Shown here: positions 24,845-32,554 of the stretch, piece after piece
Position numbering within the stretch: position 1 is the first letter of the stretch
Layout of the letters: every line of letters begins with the position of its first letter
From: Myxococcales bacterium
GTDB lineage: Bacteria; Myxococcota_A; Polyangia; Polyangiales; Polyangiaceae
DNA length: 34,151 nucleotides
Direction: 5' to 3'
NCBI GenBank assembly: GCA_025351875.1
Contig: JANXVA010000708.1
Span: forward strand, 1 to 34,151
The notes under the pieces: generated by a model
What the model saw: only the letters and a program-made list of their open reading frames with translations
Told to the model about the DNA's origin: nothing
The model's database searches: none
Made by a program: the position numbers and the translations under genes

Positions 24845-26157
24845 CGATTCATCTCCGCGAGGCGGTCTCCGTGCGCGGCCCTCAGGACCGCGAGGAGCGC
24901 CGCCGCGCTCTCGTCCCACGAGCCGCCGCTTCGCGCGCGGATCGCGCTGGGCTCGAACTCCCGGCCTGCAACGTCGAGGAGCGCCTCGCCGAGCGCCGCC
25001 GGATCGTGGGCGGGGACCATCGCGCCGAGCGCGCGGGCGCTGCCGCTGGCGTCGCTCAGGAGCTCCGGGATGCCGCCCACCGCGGTGCCGACCACCGGAC
25101 GCCCGCACGCGAGCGCTTCGCGGATCACGTTCGGCGACCCCTCGGCGTGGCTCGGCAGCGTCACGAGCGTGCTCGCCGCCATCCACTGCGGGACCTCCGC
25201 GAGCGGGCGGGCTCCGAGGAAGACGATGCGCTCGCCGTACGGCTCCGCCATCGCCTTCGCCTCCGCCATCGCGCCGCCTTCACCGAGGAGCGCGAGCGAG
25301 AGATCGGGCGCGCGTGAGGCGATGGCCGAGAACGCCTCGATCAGATCGAAGACCCCTTTTTCACGCTCGATGCGACCGCAATACAGGACCACGCGACGCG
25401 GCCACGGGGCCTTCGCCGGCCACGCGAGCGCGCTCCTCGTCGCGCCCTGATCGCGCACGTAGAAGAGCGATGCGTCGGTCCCGTTCTGCACGACGGCGAC
25501 GCGCTCGCGCGAGACCCCGAGCGAGATGGCCTTCTCGCCGAGCGCGGCGCTCACGGCGACGAGTCGCGCGGCCCGCGGCAGCGCGACGGAGAGATTCACG
25601 CGCGGTCCGAACATCGACGACTGGACGTTGAGGTCGGAGCCGTGGGCCTTGATGACCGCGGGCACGCCGATGAGGCGCGCGAGCGCGACGGCCGCGGCGC
25701 CGTCGGGATACGCCCAGGAGCCGAGGACGACGTCGATGTCACGACGCCGCGCGAGAAATCCTGGAAGGAGCGAGGCCACCTCGAGCGCGCCGGAGAGGCC
25801 GGCGAGCCCGGGTACGTAGGCGACGCGCGGATGGGCGACGTCCAGCCCCGCGATGACGTCACGCGCGGCGACCTTGCGCAGGCCCCATGATCGCGACTGA
25901 CGAACCAGCCTCGCCCCGGGAAACCAGGGGATGGTCGCCATCACCCGGAGGTCGCACAGCTTGCCGAGCGCGGCGAACTGCTGGCGGTTGAAGGGCGACG
26001 AGAGCGGCTCGACCGAGTTCGGGAAGATCCGCGTGATGGCGAGGACACGCAGGCGGCGCTCGCCCCCGCTCCCGGAGGAGGTCGAGGTCGCGGTTCTGCG
26101 TCCAGCCGCCTCCTGATCCGAGAGTGCGATGGGTGCGGTCGTCCCGGCGTCCACCAC
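24841..26157 (-). CDS. family 4 glycosyltransferase
   Basis: A 438-residue GT-B fold glycosyltransferase of the GT4 class. The N-terminal domain has RRLRVLAITRIFPNSVEPLS, NRQQFAALG, PAVIKAHGSDLN and VVQNGTDASLF. The C-terminal nucleotide-sugar domain has VVLYCGRIEREKGVFDLIEA and the retaining-enzyme motif EGSPNVIREALACGRPVVGT, with its two glutamates spaced seven residues apart. The first 35 residues are a Ser/Thr/Gly-rich extension. The start is one of two consecutive GTG codons (26157 or 26154). It is first of the minus-strand set GT, Wzc-like, BY-kinase-like, acpS, carrier protein, and is divergent from the Wza-like gene. It is presumably a cytoplasmic enzyme that adds a sugar to the lipid-linked repeat unit; the donor is unknown. 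Confidence 0.93.
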   Translation of the reverse strand: MVDAGTTAPIALSDQEAAGRRTATSTSSGSGGERRLRVLAITRIFPNSVEPLSSPFNRQQFAALGKLCDLRVMATIPWFPGARLVRQSRSWGLRKVAARDVIAGLDVAHPRVAYVPGLAGLSGALEVASLLPGFLARRRDIDVVLGSWAYPDGAAAVALARLIGVPAVIKAHGSDLNVQSSMFGPRVNLSVALPRAARLVAVSAALGEKAISLGVSRERVAVVQNGTDASLFYVRDQGATRSALAWPAKAPWPRRVVLYCGRIEREKGVFDLIEAFSAIASRAPDLSLALLGEGGAMAEAKAMAEPYGERIVFLGARPLAEVPQWMAASTLVTLPSHAEGSPNVIREALACGRPVVGTAVGGIPELLSDASGSARALGAMVPAHDPAALGEALLDVAGREFEPSAIRARSGGSWDESAAALLAVLRAAHGDRLAEMNR

Positions 26158-26223
26158 ACAAACCTAGCCCACCAAGGTGCACAACACGAGCTTGCCCTGC
26201 AGATGCTATCGTGCGGCCTTCCC

Positions 26224-26838
26224 ATGGCTTCCCACATGAAAGCGCTCGTGTCGAGCCGGCCGATCCCGACGTTGCTCGTGTCGCTCGTGCTGCTCGCCTC
26301 CGTCGGATGCGGTGCGGCGGCAGCCTACGACTACAAGAAGGAGCCCGATCCGCGGCTGACCGAGTACCAGGTCGGTCCGCTCGATCAGCTCAAGGTCGTC
26401 GTCTGGAAGAACGCGGAGCTCTCCGCGGACGTCGTCGTCCGGCCGGACGGCGTCGTGACCTTGCCGCTCATCGGCGACGTGAAGGCGTCGGGCCGCACGC
26501 CGTCGCAGATCCAGAAGGAGATCACGCAGCGCTACGCCAACTTCATCCGCGTCGAAGAGGCCGTCGTCTCGGTCGGCGTGTCGCAGGTCAACAGCCTCAG
26601 CTTCACGATCAGCGGCAACGTCGAGAAGGCCGGCGTGTACGCGGTGAAGAGCTACGTCACCGTGCTCGAGGCGATCGCGACGGCAGGCGGTACCAACAAG
26701 TACGCCGGCAGCTCCGCGTACATCCTCCGCGGCGCGCCGAGCCGAAAGATCCCGATCGATCTGAAGCAGGCGAGCTCGGGCGAGCACCCCGAGATGAACG
26801 TGGTCGTCCTCCGCGGCGACGTCATCGTCGTGCCGTGA
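26224..26838 (+). CDS. Wza-like polysaccharide export lipoprotein
   Basis: A protein of about 204 residues with a lipoprotein signal (PTLLVSLVLLASVGC) and the polysaccharide export (Poly_export) domain: YQVGPLDQLKVVVWKNAEL, then VRPDGVVTLPLIGDVKASGR. One SLBB-type domain follows: SFTISGNVEKAGVYAVKSYV, then EAIATAGGTNKYAGSSAYIL. It ends in a DVIVVP motif. It is shorter than E. coli Wza and lacks its C-terminal amphipathic pore helix, as is common in myxobacterial and cyanobacterial homologues. Three in-frame ATGs (26203, 26224, 26236) are possible and none has a good Shine-Dalgarno sequence; the last gives the cleanest signal peptide. It acts in the outer membrane or periplasm with the Wzc-like protein and ends 17 bases inside the convergent phosphatase gene. 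Confidence 0.92.
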   Translation: MASHMKALVSSRPIPTLLVSLVLLASVGCGAAAAYDYKKEPDPRLTEYQVGPLDQLKVVVWKNAELSADVVVRPDGVVTLPLIGDVKASGRTPSQIQKEITQRYANFIRVEEAVVSVGVSQVNSLSFTISGNVEKAGVYAVKSYVTVLEAIATAGGTNKYAGSSAYILRGAPSRKIPIDLKQASSGEHPEMNVVVLRGDVIVVP

Positions 26839-28774
26839 AGTCGCGGTCGGTCTTCGGTGCCTCCTGAATCGACGGGAAGCGCCGAGGCTGCAGCGAGGCT
26901 GGCCCGCCGGTGACGCGGTGGCAGATGAAGATGGTCAGGTCGTCATTCGCGGGCGCCGACTGCGTGTGCTGCCCGACGCTGCGCAGGATCTGCTCGGAGA
27001 TGTCAGCCGGACCCGAGCCCGCACTCTCGAGACACGCCGCGAGACGCTCGTCACCGAACAGGCTGCCGTCGGCGGCGGAGGCCTCCACGACGCCGTCCGT
27101 GTAGAGGACGAGCGAGTCACCGTCCCGGAGGAACAGCTGCGTCGCCGTGAACTGGGGATCGTCGAGCATGCCCACGGCACCGGAGGCACCCTCGGTGATC
27201 GTCTCGAGGGTTCCGTCGGCGTGGCAGAGGTACGGGGGAGGCTGCCCCGCGGTCGCTAGCCAGACCTCGCCGGTCCTCACGTCGAGCGTGAAGTAGGCCG
27301 CGGTGAAGAAGAGCTCGGGCTGGCCGCGGTTGATGACCGCCTTGTTCATGATGGTGAAGACCGCCACCGGATCGACATGCGCGAGCGCGGCGACGCGGAG
27401 CTCGCCCGAGATGCGGGCCATCAGCAGCGCGGCCGCGACGCCCTTGCCGGAGATGTCGCCGATGAACACCGCCAGGAGATCGGGCCCGACCCAGAAGACG
27501 TCGTAGAAATCACCGCCGACCGTGTAGGCCGCCTTGTACGTCGCGAGGAACTCGACGCCCGGTACGGAGAGGACCTCACGCGGCAAGAAGCTCTTCTGGA
27601 TCTGCGCGGCGAGCTCGAGGTCGCGGTTGAGGCGCTCGCGCTGCAGCGACTCCTCGTGCATGCGCGTGTTCTCGAGCATGATCGCGGCGGGGACCGCGAT
27701 GCCGTTGAGCAGCTCGAGGTCGCCGACCGTGAAGAACTCGCGGCGCTCCTCGCCGGTCGACACGGAGATCACGCCGAGCGCGTCCTCGTGATCGATCATG
27801 GGCGCGTACATCGTCCAGCCCGCCGTCGCTCCCTCCTTCGCGGCGGCGCTGAAGATCGCCTGACGCGCCCAGAGCACGGCGCGGCTCGTCGAGCCGTGCA
27901 GGAGCGGCTCCTGCTTGGCGTCCTCGGCGCCCGCGAGATGAACGAGCTGGAAGACGCTCTCCTCGTCCTGCTTGGCGCGCGGGCCGCGGAGATAGATGCC
28001 GACCGAGCGCGCTGCGGGGTAGATCTCGAGGACCTTTCCCGCGATGAGCTCGAGCAGCTCCTGCTTGTGGATCGTCTTCGAGATCGCCTGCATGAACGCG
28101 TACATCGTGCCGAGCTTCTCGTACGCGTCCTCCAGGTGGTTGAGGTCGACCGATGCGATCTCGGCGCGGAAGCTGGACGACTCTCGCGAGGCGGGCGGCT
28201 CGCCGAAGCCAGGGTCGGAGTAGTCGGTGGTCTCCTCGAGGCTCCCGACGCCTTCGGGGGGAATGGTGTCGCGCGTGCTCTCTTTGAGCGTCTCGCGAAA
28301 CGCGACCTGGTCCTCGGCGCTGGTCGCCGCCAGGGAGATGGGTTGCGGGATCTTGGCCGCGACGGCCAGCTGCTTGAGCTGATGAAACTTGGTGATGCTC
28401 TCGGTCGCCCGCCACTTCACCGGGTTCGCGTGGGGCGCCCCGGTCGCGACGGAGTCGACCTGCCACTCGACGCGGAACGCGTGAGGTCCGAAGCGCACCT
28501 CGTCACCCAGCTTGATCGGCTGGCGCCTCACCGCGACGCCGTTCACCGACGTCCCGTTCGCGCTGTTGAGGTCGTAGACGACGAAGCCGTCACGCTCGTT
28601 GGCGACGCGCGAATGCTGCCGCGAGATGCGGTAGTCGTTCAGGACGAGGTGGTTGTGGGTGCCGCGGCCGACGAGCAGCGGGCCGTCCGCGCTGAGGCGC
28701 ACGCGACGGGTGTTCGCTCCGAGGCCGACTAGCCAGTAGGAACCCCTCGGTTCGTTCGGTTGGCTCGGCTCCAC
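26822..28774 (-). CDS. FHA-GAF-PP2C (SpoIIE/RsbU-type) serine phosphatase
   Basis: A 650-residue regulator. The N-terminal FHA domain (about 12-105) has VGRG (35-38), RISRQHSRV (49-57) and LNSANGTSVNG (69-79), the residues that bind phosphothreonine. A linker follows, then a GAF-like domain (about 235-385, LELIAGKVLEIYPAARSVGI to EFFTVGDLELLNGIAVPAAI). A helix IQKSFLPREV leads to the SpoIIE PP2C domain (about 430-620) with GGDFYDVFWV, FIGDISGKGVAAALLM and NDDLTIF, so the metal-binding aspartates are present. The start is set at a GTG ten bases after a strong GAGGAGG (28785-28791); the longer frame upstream lacks such a site. RsbU-type phosphatases dephosphorylate STAS proteins, and an RsbW/STAS pair lies at 29690-30426. 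The FHA domain could link it to a Ser/Thr kinase. Confidence 0.93.
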   Translation of the reverse strand: MEPSQPNEPRGSYWLVGLGANTRRVRLSADGPLLVGRGTHNHLVLNDYRISRQHSRVANERDGFVVYDLNSANGTSVNGVAVRRQPIKLGDEVRFGPHAFRVEWQVDSVATGAPHANPVKWRATESITKFHQLKQLAVAAKIPQPISLAATSAEDQVAFRETLKESTRDTIPPEGVGSLEETTDYSDPGFGEPPASRESSSFRAEIASVDLNHLEDAYEKLGTMYAFMQAISKTIHKQELLELIAGKVLEIYPAARSVGIYLRGPRAKQDEESVFQLVHLAGAEDAKQEPLLHGSTSRAVLWARQAIFSAAAKEGATAGWTMYAPMIDHEDALGVISVSTGEERREFFTVGDLELLNGIAVPAAIMLENTRMHEESLQRERLNRDLELAAQIQKSFLPREVLSVPGVEFLATYKAAYTVGGDFYDVFWVGPDLLAVFIGDISGKGVAAALLMARISGELRVAALAHVDPVAVFTIMNKAVINRGQPELFFTAAYFTLDVRTGEVWLATAGQPPPYLCHADGTLETITEGASGAVGMLDDPQFTATQLFLRDGDSLVLYTDGVVEASAADGSLFGDERLAACLESAGSGPADISEQILRSVGQHTQSAPANDDLTIFICHRVTGGPASLQPRRFPSIQEAPKTDRDFTARR

Positions 28775-28918
28775 GTCTGCGTTTCCTCCTCGAGACCGAC
28801 AGGCAATCTTACCCTTGATCCGATCCGCTTGGGAGTCCTTCGGAACCCACGCCCGGGCCGCGTTTTGCCGCGCCACGGCGGCGGAGACAGGGGAGCGCGC
28901 TTCGCGGTACCATCAGAC

Positions 28919-29662
28919 ATGACTCCGGGCGTGCGGCTCGTGAAGCGTCTCATCGACCTCGCTGGCTCTTCCGCCGGCATCGCGCTCACGTGGCCGCTGG
29001 CCGTGCCGATCGCCCTCGCGATCCGCCTCGATTCGCCGGGCCCCATCTTCTTCGTCCAGCGGCGCTCGGGTCCGCTCCTCGACGACGAGGACGACGCGCG
29101 CGTCCCGCACGATCGCAAGGCCCACCGCTGGTCGGACTTCGACATCTACAAGTTCCGGACGATGCGCGTCGACGCCGAGCGAGGGACGGGCGCGGTGCTC
29201 GCCTCGAAGGGCGATCCGCGCGTCACCCGCGTGGGTGCGTTCCTGCGGAAGACGCGGCTCGACGAGCTGCCTCAGTTCTGGAACGTGCTCCGCGGTGACA
29301 TGTCCCTCGTGGGCCCGCGTCCGGAGCGTCCGGAGCTGCTCGAGACGCTCGCGCACGCCATCCCGTACTTCGAGGAGCGCACGCGCGGCGTGAAGCCCGG
29401 GCTGACGGGGCTGGCGCAGATCTCGCTCGGCTACAGCGGCAACGCGTCACCGGACAGCGAGGCGGGGAAGGTCTTCGCGAGCCTCGCCAACCCGTTCGGC
29501 GTCGACGAGGCTGACGGCGCGGTCGCGGACGACATGCGCAACAAGCTGATGTTCGATCTGGCGTATGCCGCGTCGCTCGAGGACTTCTGGACGTACCTGC
29601 GCCTCGAGCTGACGATCCTGGTGAAGACCCCGCTCATCATGGTGCTTTCGCGGGGTCACTGA
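28919..29662 (+). CDS. initiating sugar transferase (polyprenyl-phosphate glycosyl-1-phosphate transferase)
   Basis: A 247-residue monotopic PGT of the small catalytic-domain class, which moves a sugar-1-phosphate from a UDP-sugar to undecaprenyl phosphate and so begins the polysaccharide repeat. Seen are KRLIDLAGSSAGIALTWPLA (membrane re-entrant helix), SPGPIFFVQRRSG, FDIYKFRTM, RKTRLDELPQFWNVLRGDMS, LVGPRPERPE and GVKPGLTGLAQISLGYSG. These cover the catalytic Asp-Glu and the UDP-sugar binding loop. An acidic insertion (LLDDEDDARVPHD, about residues 53-65) lies between the RRSG and the YKFRTM segments and is unusual. The ATG at 28919 directly precedes the conserved helix; the upstream in-frame extension is unlike the family. 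No Shine-Dalgarno sequence is evident. It is followed after 27 bases by the RsbW-like gene. Confidence 0.93.
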   Translation: MTPGVRLVKRLIDLAGSSAGIALTWPLAVPIALAIRLDSPGPIFFVQRRSGPLLDDEDDARVPHDRKAHRWSDFDIYKFRTMRVDAERGTGAVLASKGDPRVTRVGAFLRKTRLDELPQFWNVLRGDMSLVGPRPERPELLETLAHAIPYFEERTRGVKPGLTGLAQISLGYSGNASPDSEAGKVFASLANPFGVDEADGAVADDMRNKLMFDLAYAASLEDFWTYLRLELTILVKTPLIMVLSRGH

Positions 29663-29689
29663 GCTGTTACGCTCCAGCGGACGAGCGCC

Positions 29690-30130
29690 GTGAATGCCGA
29701 GACGAAACCGAGCGATGCGGGCGAGCCGACGGTCACTCACGTCACCTTCCGGCTGAGGGCGAGCCTCGCCCATCGGTCGCTGGCAATTGGCCTCGTCTCG
29801 ACGCTCGTGGAGCATGTGAAATCTGCGGACCGCGACTTTCGTAACGCCATCACGACGGCCTTCGGCGAGGCCTTCAACAACGTCGTGATCCACGGCTACA
29901 GAAACCGCACCGACGGTATGCTCGACGTCGAGGCGGAGCTCGGCTCGGATCACATGACACTCAGACTGATCGACGACGGGGTGCAGGCGGATCTCTCGAG
30001 CGTCACCCCGCCTGATCTCTCCACGCTGCCGGAGGGGGGCCTCGGCATCTTCATGATCCACGCGCTCGTCGACGAGGTCGTCTACGACAGCGGCACCCGC
30101 AACGTCCTGTCGCTCACCAAACGAACATGA
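29690..30130 (+). CDS. RsbW-like anti-sigma/switch serine kinase (HATPase_c_2)
   Basis: A 146-residue GHKL ATPase from a GTG at 29690. The N box is FGEAFNNVVIHGY (58-70, Glu60, Asn63/64), the G1 box LIDDGVQA (Asp96) and the G2 region PEGGLGIFMI (114-123). Kinases of this type phosphorylate a STAS antagonist and, when free, bind a sigma factor or another output protein. The STAS gene overlaps its stop by four bases (ATGA) and is the certain partner. No sigma factor is present in the window, so the controlled target may be elsewhere or may not be a sigma factor. It is probably co-transcribed with the sugar transferase gene. Confidence 0.92.
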   Translation: MNAETKPSDAGEPTVTHVTFRLRASLAHRSLAIGLVSTLVEHVKSADRDFRNAITTAFGEAFNNVVIHGYRNRTDGMLDVEAELGSDHMTLRLIDDGVQADLSSVTPPDLSTLPEGGLGIFMIHALVDEVVYDSGTRNVLSLTKRT

Positions 30131-30426
30131 AATGCAATCGCACTGACATCGACACCGAGACACGGCTGGAGCTCGAGGGTGCGCTCGACGCGCTGACCGC
30201 CCCCGAGATCCGCCCTATCTTCGACAAGGTGGTCACCGATGGCCGGAAGCGCGTCACCGTCGACATCCACAAGGTGACGATGATCGACAGCTCGGGCATC
30301 GGGGCGATCGTGTCGCTCTTCAAGCGCATCAAGGCGGAGGGCGGCCAGGTCCTGGTCATCGGCGCGCGCGATCAGCCGCTGGCCGTGTTCAAGCTCCTGA
30401 AGCTAGACCGCGTCTTCGGGCTGTAG
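30127..30426 (+). CDS. STAS-domain anti-anti-sigma factor (SpoIIAA/RsbV-like)
   Basis: A 99-residue single STAS domain: TRLELEGALDALTAPEIRPI, VTVDIHKVTMIDSSGIGAIV and VLVIGARDQPLAVFKLLKLD. The DSSG turn (54-57) carries the serine (55 or 56) that an RsbW-like kinase phosphorylates and the SpoIIE-type phosphatase at 26822-28774 would dephosphorylate. Its ATG overlaps the kinase stop, giving balanced synthesis of the pair. In its dephosphorylated form it would bind the kinase and release the kinase's target. The length is normal for the family. Confidence 0.93.
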   Translation: MKCNRTDIDTETRLELEGALDALTAPEIRPIFDKVVTDGRKRVTVDIHKVTMIDSSGIGAIVSLFKRIKAEGGQVLVIGARDQPLAVFKLLKLDRVFGL

Positions 30427-30427
30427 G

Positions 30428-30441
30428 GCGCCCATGGGCGC
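30428..30441. other. 14-base perfect palindrome after the STAS gene
   Basis: GCGCCCA-TGGGCGC is a perfect palindrome with no loop, starting two bases after the STAS stop. It has no T-run, so it is a poor terminator. It could be a protein-binding site or a chance event in GC-rich DNA. Confidence 0.25.
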
Positions 30442-30504
30442 ACGGTCGGCGCCGCCTCATCCATCTCGCGAGGTGGGAGTACTCGCCCGCCTGCGCTCTC
30501 GGCG

Positions 30505-30645
30505 ATGAACGCGCCCGATCTCTTCGACGAGGAGATCGCGCACGCCATCGAAGAGATCCGACGAAGGCCAACGGCGGGCACCGTGTTCGCGGCGCGCTTC
30601 CCCGAGGAAGCTCGCCGCGTGTTCCCGCGGCGCGTGCATGTGGAG
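30505..30645 (+). pseudogene. possible remnant of a RelE/ParE-type toxin gene
   Basis: An ATG at 30505 opens a frame whose first 47 residues look like the helical core of a ParE/RelE toxin: LFDEEIAHAIEEIRRRPTAG, a variable stretch, then RRVFPRRVHVE (the family usually continues into an LLPRFPYHVYYRV-like strand). After about 30645 the frame runs antisense through the 3' end of the Cys-rich lipoprotein gene and loses protein character, so the toxin's last strands are missing. No antitoxin is seen upstream. The call rests on pattern memory over a short segment and may be wrong; a chance ORF is the alternative. Confidence 0.3.
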
Positions 30646-30658
30646 CCGTCACGCTCGG

Positions 30659-31129
30659 TCACTCCGGGACGCAGGCCGTGTACGGGCTCAGGTTGCAGGC
30701 CCAACCCCTCGGGCAGTCGGCGTTCGCCGTGCACTGCTTCGTGCAGAAGCCGACCGTCTTCGCGATGATGCACTTGCCGCCCTCGCACTCGGCGCCCTTC
30801 GTGCAGTCCTCGCCGAGTGCCTTCTTCGCCGGCGTCGTTCCGCCGGAGGTGGTTCCTCCGCTCGTGGTTCCGCCGGTCGTGCACGGGTCCGCCGCCAGCG
30901 GGCTCAAGGACTCGGTGTCGAGACCGCCGGGATCCGCCGGCGGAGTCGAGCCACCACCACCACCGCCGCTCGGCGGCTTCTCAGTCCCCGTTCCGCCGCT
31001 GGGGGTGCCGCTGGACGCTGGGCAGTTCGAGGTGCCCGAGGAGGGCGAGCCGGAGTCGCTCGACGAGCAGGCGGCGACGAGGGAGACGAGGAGGGCAGCG
31101 GCGGCGACGAGGACGTTCGAGCTTTTCAT
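30659..31129 (-). CDS. Cys-rich lipoprotein with Gly/Thr linkers
   Basis: A 156-residue protein with a lipoprotein signal (MKSSNVLVAAAALLVSLVAAC, Cys21), then a long disordered Ser/Gly/Pro/Thr region with the repeat GGTTSGGTTSGGTT. A compact Cys-rich C-terminal domain follows (GEDCTKGAECEGGKCIIA, then FCTKQCTANADCPRGWACN, then TACVPE). The spacing of nine cysteines resembles the small disulfide-rich modules frequent in myxobacterial surface proteins. The function is unknown; it is likely outer-membrane anchored. It lies 42 bases after the second SUMF1 lipoprotein gene on the same strand and may be co-transcribed with it. Confidence 0.87.
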   Translation of the reverse strand: MKSSNVLVAAAALLVSLVAACSSSDSGSPSSGTSNCPASSGTPSGGTGTEKPPSGGGGGGSTPPADPGGLDTESLSPLAADPCTTGGTTSGGTTSGGTTPAKKALGEDCTKGAECEGGKCIIAKTVGFCTKQCTANADCPRGWACNLSPYTACVPE

Positions 31130-31171
31130 ACCGCCAAGACGGAGCCCGCCCGGCGCTGTCGCAAAAAGAAA

Positions 31172-32554
31172 TCAGTTTCCCGGACGAACGCAGCGCATCC
31201 CGATGCGCACCCCCTGCGGCGACGACGTCCCGATGCTCTGAGCGGCGGCGGCGCGCAGCTGGCCGGCTCCGAGCTCCGCCCACGACGTGCCCCGGATCGG
31301 CCATCCCGCCTGTCGGCCAGGCTCCGTGCAGACCGGGTCGACCACCGGATTCCCTTGGTAGCAGGGCTCGTCGGAGTCCTGATTCGTGTCGCGCGTCCAC
31401 TCGGCGAGGTTGCCTGCGAGATCGACGACCTCACCCTCGGGCAGCGAAACCCGATCGAGGCGGCCGCTTCCCGGCTTTGCCGGCCCGACACCGAGCGCCG
31501 CGCATTTTCGCCACTCCGGCGGTCGGGCGGCGTCGTAGCTGCGGCCGAAGACGGCGTCGTCGCAGCCCGCGTTGACGTCGCCCCAGGGGAACGTCGCGTC
31601 CCGGCGCGCGCCCGCCACGAACTCGAACTGCGCTTCGCTCGGCAGCGTCCCGCCACGTGCCTCGCAGAAGTGCCGCGCCAGCTCGACAGATACGCAGTTC
31701 ACCGGCAGCTCCTCGTTCGTCCCGGGTCGCGTCGTGTACGTGCAGTAGAGGTTGAACTTCGTCGCGTCGGTGCCCTGGCTCTGCGGATCACCCTTGTCGA
31801 ACGTGCCGCCGCCGATCGCGAGGCCCGAGGCACGCATCTCGGCGACCGTGACCTCGTGCTTGTCGATGAAGAAGGGCGCCACGGCGACGAGGCGCTCGTA
31901 AGGGACAGTGAGCGAGAGGTCGCCGAACCAGAATGCGCCGCCCGCGACGCATGCCTCGCCTTCGCGCGCGGGCGAGGCGCACGCGCTCACCACCTCGGAG
32001 CGCCAGGTCCCGGCGAGCCCCTTCGGGGGCGGTCCTGCCGAGGCTGCAACGGGGGCCGCGAGCGTGCCGCGCGGAGTCAGGATGTCGTCCGTGAGGAGGA
32101 CGACGTGCACGTCGACGATCCCGTCCGCGCCGACGGGCGGTAACGACACGACCGTCTCGAGCGTGGAGGACGGCTGCGGCTCGGCGCTGCTCTCGGTGGG
32201 GCCCGCGTGATAGAGGCGGACGCGCGCCCGGTACCCGGAGGCCCCCGGCCTGGGCACGAAGCCGACCGTGGCGCGACCCTCGTTGAACACCACGTGCTCC
32301 GCGCCGAAATCCCTGAAGCACTCGCGACATGGCTCCGTCTCGCCCGGCGCGAAGAGCTCGATGCGCATGCGCTCGAAGAGCGCGTTCCGCCCGACGGCCT
32401 CGAAGGGGGCGCCCGTGCCGCGCGGGAGCCACGCATCCGTCGCGACGCCGAGCACGACCTGACCTTCGGGCGGCAACGGGGCGGGTTCGAGCACGCTGCA
32501 CGAGGCGATCACGAGCGCGAGCGCGACGGCTGCGACCTTGCGCGCGCGCATCAT
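31172..32554 (-). CDS. SUMF1/FGE-domain lipoprotein (second of tandem pair)
   Basis: A 460-residue exported protein with a lipoprotein signal (KVAAVALALVIASC). Residues about 25-225 are a beta-rich domain of unknown type (QVVLGVATDAWLPRGTG; GYRARVRLYHAG; GIVDVHVVLLTDD). The C-terminal 250 residues are a formylglycine-generating-enzyme-like fold: FFIDKHEVTVAEM, LPVNCVSVELARHFCEARGG, LPSEAQFEFVAGA, FPWGD and VVDLAGNLAEWTRD, then IRGTSWAELG and GVRIGMRCVRP. The RCA-x-R catalytic-cysteine region of true FGE is not evident, so it is more likely a binding or structural SUMF1 protein, as many bacterial ones are. The ATG overlaps the stop of the preceding SUMF1 gene (ATGA). Confidence 0.88.
   Translation of the reverse strand: MMRARKVAAVALALVIASCSVLEPAPLPPEGQVVLGVATDAWLPRGTGAPFEAVGRNALFERMRIELFAPGETEPCRECFRDFGAEHVVFNEGRATVGFVPRPGASGYRARVRLYHAGPTESSAEPQPSSTLETVVSLPPVGADGIVDVHVVLLTDDILTPRGTLAAPVAASAGPPPKGLAGTWRSEVVSACASPAREGEACVAGGAFWFGDLSLTVPYERLVAVAPFFIDKHEVTVAEMRASGLAIGGGTFDKGDPQSQGTDATKFNLYCTYTTRPGTNEELPVNCVSVELARHFCEARGGTLPSEAQFEFVAGARRDATFPWGDVNAGCDDAVFGRSYDAARPPEWRKCAALGVGPAKPGSGRLDRVSLPEGEVVDLAGNLAEWTRDTNQDSDEPCYQGNPVVDPVCTEPGRQAGWPIRGTSWAELGAGQLRAAAAQSIGTSSPQGVRIGMRCVRPGN

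Noticed and set aside
27377-28732. 451-codon plus-strand open frame
   Set aside because: It is antisense to the FHA-GAF-SpoIIE phosphatase, whose motifs are clear.
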